From contig NC_085095.1 in assembly GCF_963422355.1 (NCBI RefSeq), positions 3,382,009-3,446,008 on the forward strand: DNA of 64,000 nucleotides, given 5' to 3'. This document shows, one piece after another, positions 61,540-64,000 of the stretch. The position numbers and the translations under genes are program-made. Below the pieces are notes generated by a model, which was not told where the DNA came from, searched no databases, and was given only the letters and a program-made list of their open reading frames with translations. Every line of letters starts with the position of its first letter. Positions within the stretch are counted from its first letter, which is position 1. Source of the stretch: Corticium candelabrum. Its lineage: Eukaryota; Porifera; Homoscleromorpha; Homosclerophorida; Plakinidae.

Positions 61540-62112
61540 CTTCATGCTGAAGGCACTCTTTCCAAAGAAACGCTTGGTAGTTGCTTCGGCAGACATGTTG
61601 AACAAATGCGTCACGGGGTTGGAGGTAAATCGGCGTACGACTTGACTGTTGCAGTGCAAAACAAGTGATATCTTAACGAAATCACTTTTGTAAATGACTC
61701 CTTTACCTATAGTTTGCACACAAACTGTTCACACAATTGAATTAGATCTTTATCAATTGTAAGAGATCTCCTAGACGCTACATCGTTTGTATGTGGCCAC
61801 TCTTGATCAGTTTGAAACCTCCACTTTTTCCACGTTTTGAAAAAGAGCTCACGGTATCACAACCTGTAAATGCACAGACACATGGTAGAGCTTTACAAAC
61901 GTCACTGCCATGAGTGCTCTCAATGTTGTCTAAGCTGTTGTAGCGACTTCTCTGGGCTGTACCTGTATATATAATTAGCTGTGATGGAATACAGCTAGCT
62001 TCCCAAGCACCAAGAACAGCAACATCAGTATCGGGTGATTTAATTATGACTGCCGCATAGCCCGAGATGGCAAAATGATAGGCATGTAAAGTAAGCTGCT
62101 GAAACTGCTAGG
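61540..62112 (-). pseudogene. PIN/XPG-like nuclease-family fragment
   Basis: From 62112 the minus strand reads HFAISGYAAVIIKSPDTDVA, VLGAWEASCIPSQLIIYTGT, AQRSRYNSL, HGSDVCKALP and AFTGCDTVSSFSKRGKSGGF. After stops it continues LIQLCEQFVCKL and LRYHLFCTATVKSYADLPPT. The SPDTDVAVL and AFTGCDxxSxFxxRGK blocks define an animal family with a FEN1/XPG-like PIN fold; the DTD aspartates and GCD aspartate are candidate metal ligands. At least two stops are present. With 59323-59560 and the N-terminal type at 48765-49013 it makes a recognisable three-part family, which may belong to Academ-like DNA transposons. Confidence 0.55.
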
Positions 62113-62127
62113 TCTAGATGGCGTACA

Positions 62128-62241
62128 CTGACCAGCATGTTTTGCTATTGCTTTTGCCAGCTCATGTTTTGATCCTCTGACTTCTAATCCGTTGTCGCTG
62201 CACCTTTTGATAAGATCTGCCTTGCTGTTATTACGATACAT
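62128..62241 (-). pseudogene. SAP-like DNA-binding motif
   Basis: From ATG at 62241 the frame reads MYRNNSKADLIKRCSDNGLE then VRGSKHELAKAIAKHAG. The spacing of leucines, the G before SKHEL and the final A/I pattern fit a SAP motif, a short helix-loop-helix that binds AT-rich DNA. It lies between the transposase-like fragment and the PIN-like fragment on the same strand and could be the C-terminus of the former or a separate exon. Confidence 0.5.
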
Positions 62242-62329
62242 TTTATGTCTGGACCACGTTAGTCTCTCTCTATCTTGTTCTAGAGCAAGTGCTTTCTTCT
62301 ACTTTCTGATAAAAAGAGTTTGACTTCAT

Positions 62330-64000
62330 GTGTTGGAACCCATGCAAGGATTGCGATGTCTTCATTGAGATCTTATGGAGGGTTCGCGAACACTGCAACA
62401 AAACTCTAGTACTTTCGTTGGCAAAAATGTTCCCTCACAATTGTCCCAAGGTCCTGTTGGCAGCCCTTTTCGTTTTTCATAGGGCAAGCAATGCAGCTTA
62501 CCTCCTGTCTCAAATCACCTGACATAATCAGGAACAGGTTCAATCAAATCTTCTGTTTTGCCTTCCCAGTCTGAACCGTAGTTATATACTGCGATTGCGT
62601 ATTTTTCTTTGTAAACAGTCAGGCAATGTCTTCTATTTGTATCACGTTTCACGATCATACGACCACGGACAGCTTGGTAGTCATCATAGTAAGTGTAGTA
62701 GCAAAGTCTGCATTCAATTTCCAAATTGCACACAGGTGCTCTAATAGCTTGCTTCGTTTCATGCCATATGCCATTGAACCAACTCTACCTTACGAGTGTC
62801 TGACAGTGACAAGAAACGCTTTAACCGCACTTCATCATCAAACACGAAATCACCTTTTTGATAGACTGAAATGCATGAAGTGGTTGTTTATTGTATAAAA
62901 CACCGGAATTGAGACAGCTTTCTGTGTCCTTCGCCATGGCCGGCATGTTTTCCTTATGCTCCGGAGATCCTCCTCCTGCCTTAGCACGGCCATGGACTTG
63001 ATGAGAATTAAGAGGTCCATGCTTTGGCAATGCTTCATTTTCAACAGCATGAACGCTTTCAACAAAATTCCGTTTATAGTGATATTCAGTGAATGACTTT
63101 TGAACCACCTTGTCCAAGTTGAACATACGACAAAATCTGACTAGGAGCATTTGCACCAAAATGCTTGCTGGGGCAACTGACCGGCTATTGTCGGTAATGA
63201 ACACAAAGCAGCGTTTTAGTTTGCCTGTTACTGGATTTCTGAAATAGCTATTTAGAACAGGTTGGCACATCAAAAAGAACAAATTAGTAAGTGAACAAAG
63301 TGCTGTGTCTCGTTTAAAATAGCTGAGGCTGAAGAGAGTTACAGCCTGTCCTGTTCTCTTAATATACAATGGAGTTTCAGTAGGACCTGCAATTGCTCTA
63401 TAGTCATCATCAGAAACAAGGTGTTGTCTAGGCACAACAATAGTTTCAACAAATAGGTGCGTGTTCGGAGAAACAGCAGTTGGTCTTGACTGAATCCAGT
63501 CATGGTCTGAATATTCAGTCAATACTTTTCGGGTACCTGAACAGGCCGCACATCTTCTAACACTACAGCTTTGCATCCTTTGAGTCTACCAGGTGTGTCT
63601 TTGGGTTTGCTGCAGCATTGTCTAAAGAATAGTTGACATTGGCTGATGTCCACTGTTTGTACAGTGACATTTGATGAACTCCCATTCTAGGTATTGACTG
63701 GAGAGAGATGGCTGCATTGATATTCCTACCTTCGTGATGTTGTGCTGCATGGGTTCCAGATTTGAAGCTTATATGTAATTGTACCATGTTGACAAGCTGA
63801 TACTGAAGTCTTTTGGAGCACTAGGAAGTAAAATCTCTCTTGCTGCTATCATTGTTGTAGCAATTTCAATGTTGCCGCCATCTCTGGAAACTTATCACCT
63901 TTCAGTGGTCTTTCTCCACCCGATGCTCTCACTCTGATCTCTTCTGTCATGTCATTTCGAACGATTTGTGACGTCTGTGTGATGCAATGGCTCCTCTGTA
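62330..64000 (-). pseudogene. uncharacterised transposase-like family (EYHxKRNFVExVH), runs off the window
   Basis: Pieces in order on the minus strand: REILLPSAPKDFSISLS (63835-63785), INAAISLQSIPRMGVHQ and SANVNYSLDNAAANPKTHLV (63787-63563), a frameshift, then 63576-62821. The last piece has DHDWIQSRPTAVSPNTHLFV, RTGQAVTLFSLSYF, CFVFITDNSRSVAPASILVQ, MLLVRFCRMFNLDKV and FTEYHYKRNFVESVHAVENE. Then CNLEIECRLCYYTYYDDYQA (62733) and a decayed end with DLNEDIAILAWVPT near 62350. TDN followed later by EYH..NFVE looks like the second aspartate and glutamate of a DDE/integrase-type core. I recognise the family as a widespread, multi-copy, uncharacterised one in sponges and cnidarians. Two adjacent stops near 63845 and several shifts show decay. 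Confidence 0.5.

Noticed and set aside
1..64000. tRNA, rRNA or other structured RNA genes
   Set aside because: No tRNA-like cloverleaf with B-box, ribosomal core sequence or snRNA-like element was noticed by eye. A covariance-model search would be decisive, and none can be claimed here.

Overview
The window looks like nuclear DNA of an invertebrate animal, most likely a non-bilaterian such as a sponge or cnidarian. This is inferred from the kinds of transposable element present, from GT-AG intron-like junctions, long (TA)n microsatellites, the lack of bacterial-style operons, and uncharacterised PIN/CXC and transposase-like families that I know mainly from Porifera and Cnidaria. I see no convincing ordinary host gene, no tRNA or rRNA gene and no CRISPR array. 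A run of exactly 200 N (37399-37598) is a scaffold gap.

Layout. 1-4.7 kb: a solo LTR and a complete hAT element with an intact 904-aa transposase. 4.7-14.2 kb: two diverged copies of a composite repeat (piggyBac-like tail, integrase-core remnant, 25-bp degenerate tandem array, V/X modules), a three-unit tandem array of about 0.54 kb, and two LTR-plus-gag Ty3/Gypsy remnants. 15-19.3 kb: a chain of endonuclease-type non-LTR retrotransposon pieces separated by (TA)n tracts, then a CACTA-type DUF4218 fragment. 19.4-36.2 kb: an unclassified modular repeat family (modules V, X, Y, Z, W) in several partly tandem copies. One Z module is interrupted by a full-length, very young Ty3/Gypsy element (28494-32863) with identical 109-bp LTRs and an intact gag-pol.

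36.4-40.7 kb: a retrotransposon 3' remnant, the gap, and a decayed Gypsy whose gag carries a 437-bp terminal-inverted-repeat insertion. 41.8-44.6 kb: a PIF/Harbinger transposase pseudogene and two small inverted-repeat elements with related termini. 46.0-47.7 kb: a whole Tc1-like element with a damaged gene. 48.3-50.8 kb: a PIN/CXC-family remnant and the 3' half of another Gypsy with an open integrase. 52.2-57.1 kb: the longest copy of the non-LTR element (minus strand, between (TA)n tracts) and a whole Tigger/pogo element with an intact transposase. 57.3-64.0 kb (mostly minus strand): an hAT tail, an inverted-repeat element carrying a RecQ-like helicase fragment, a Pif1-like helicase remnant, PIN-like and CXC pieces, a SAP motif and a transposase-like fragment reaching the window edge.

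Almost every recognisable gene is a mobility gene. hAT, Gypsy and Tigger copies look intact and possibly young; the rest range from lightly damaged (Tc1) to heavily decayed. The points most worth following are the unclassified V-X-Y-Z-W family, the (TA)n-associated retrotransposons, the RecQ inverted-repeat element, and the PIN/CXC plus EYH-motif cluster at the right end.
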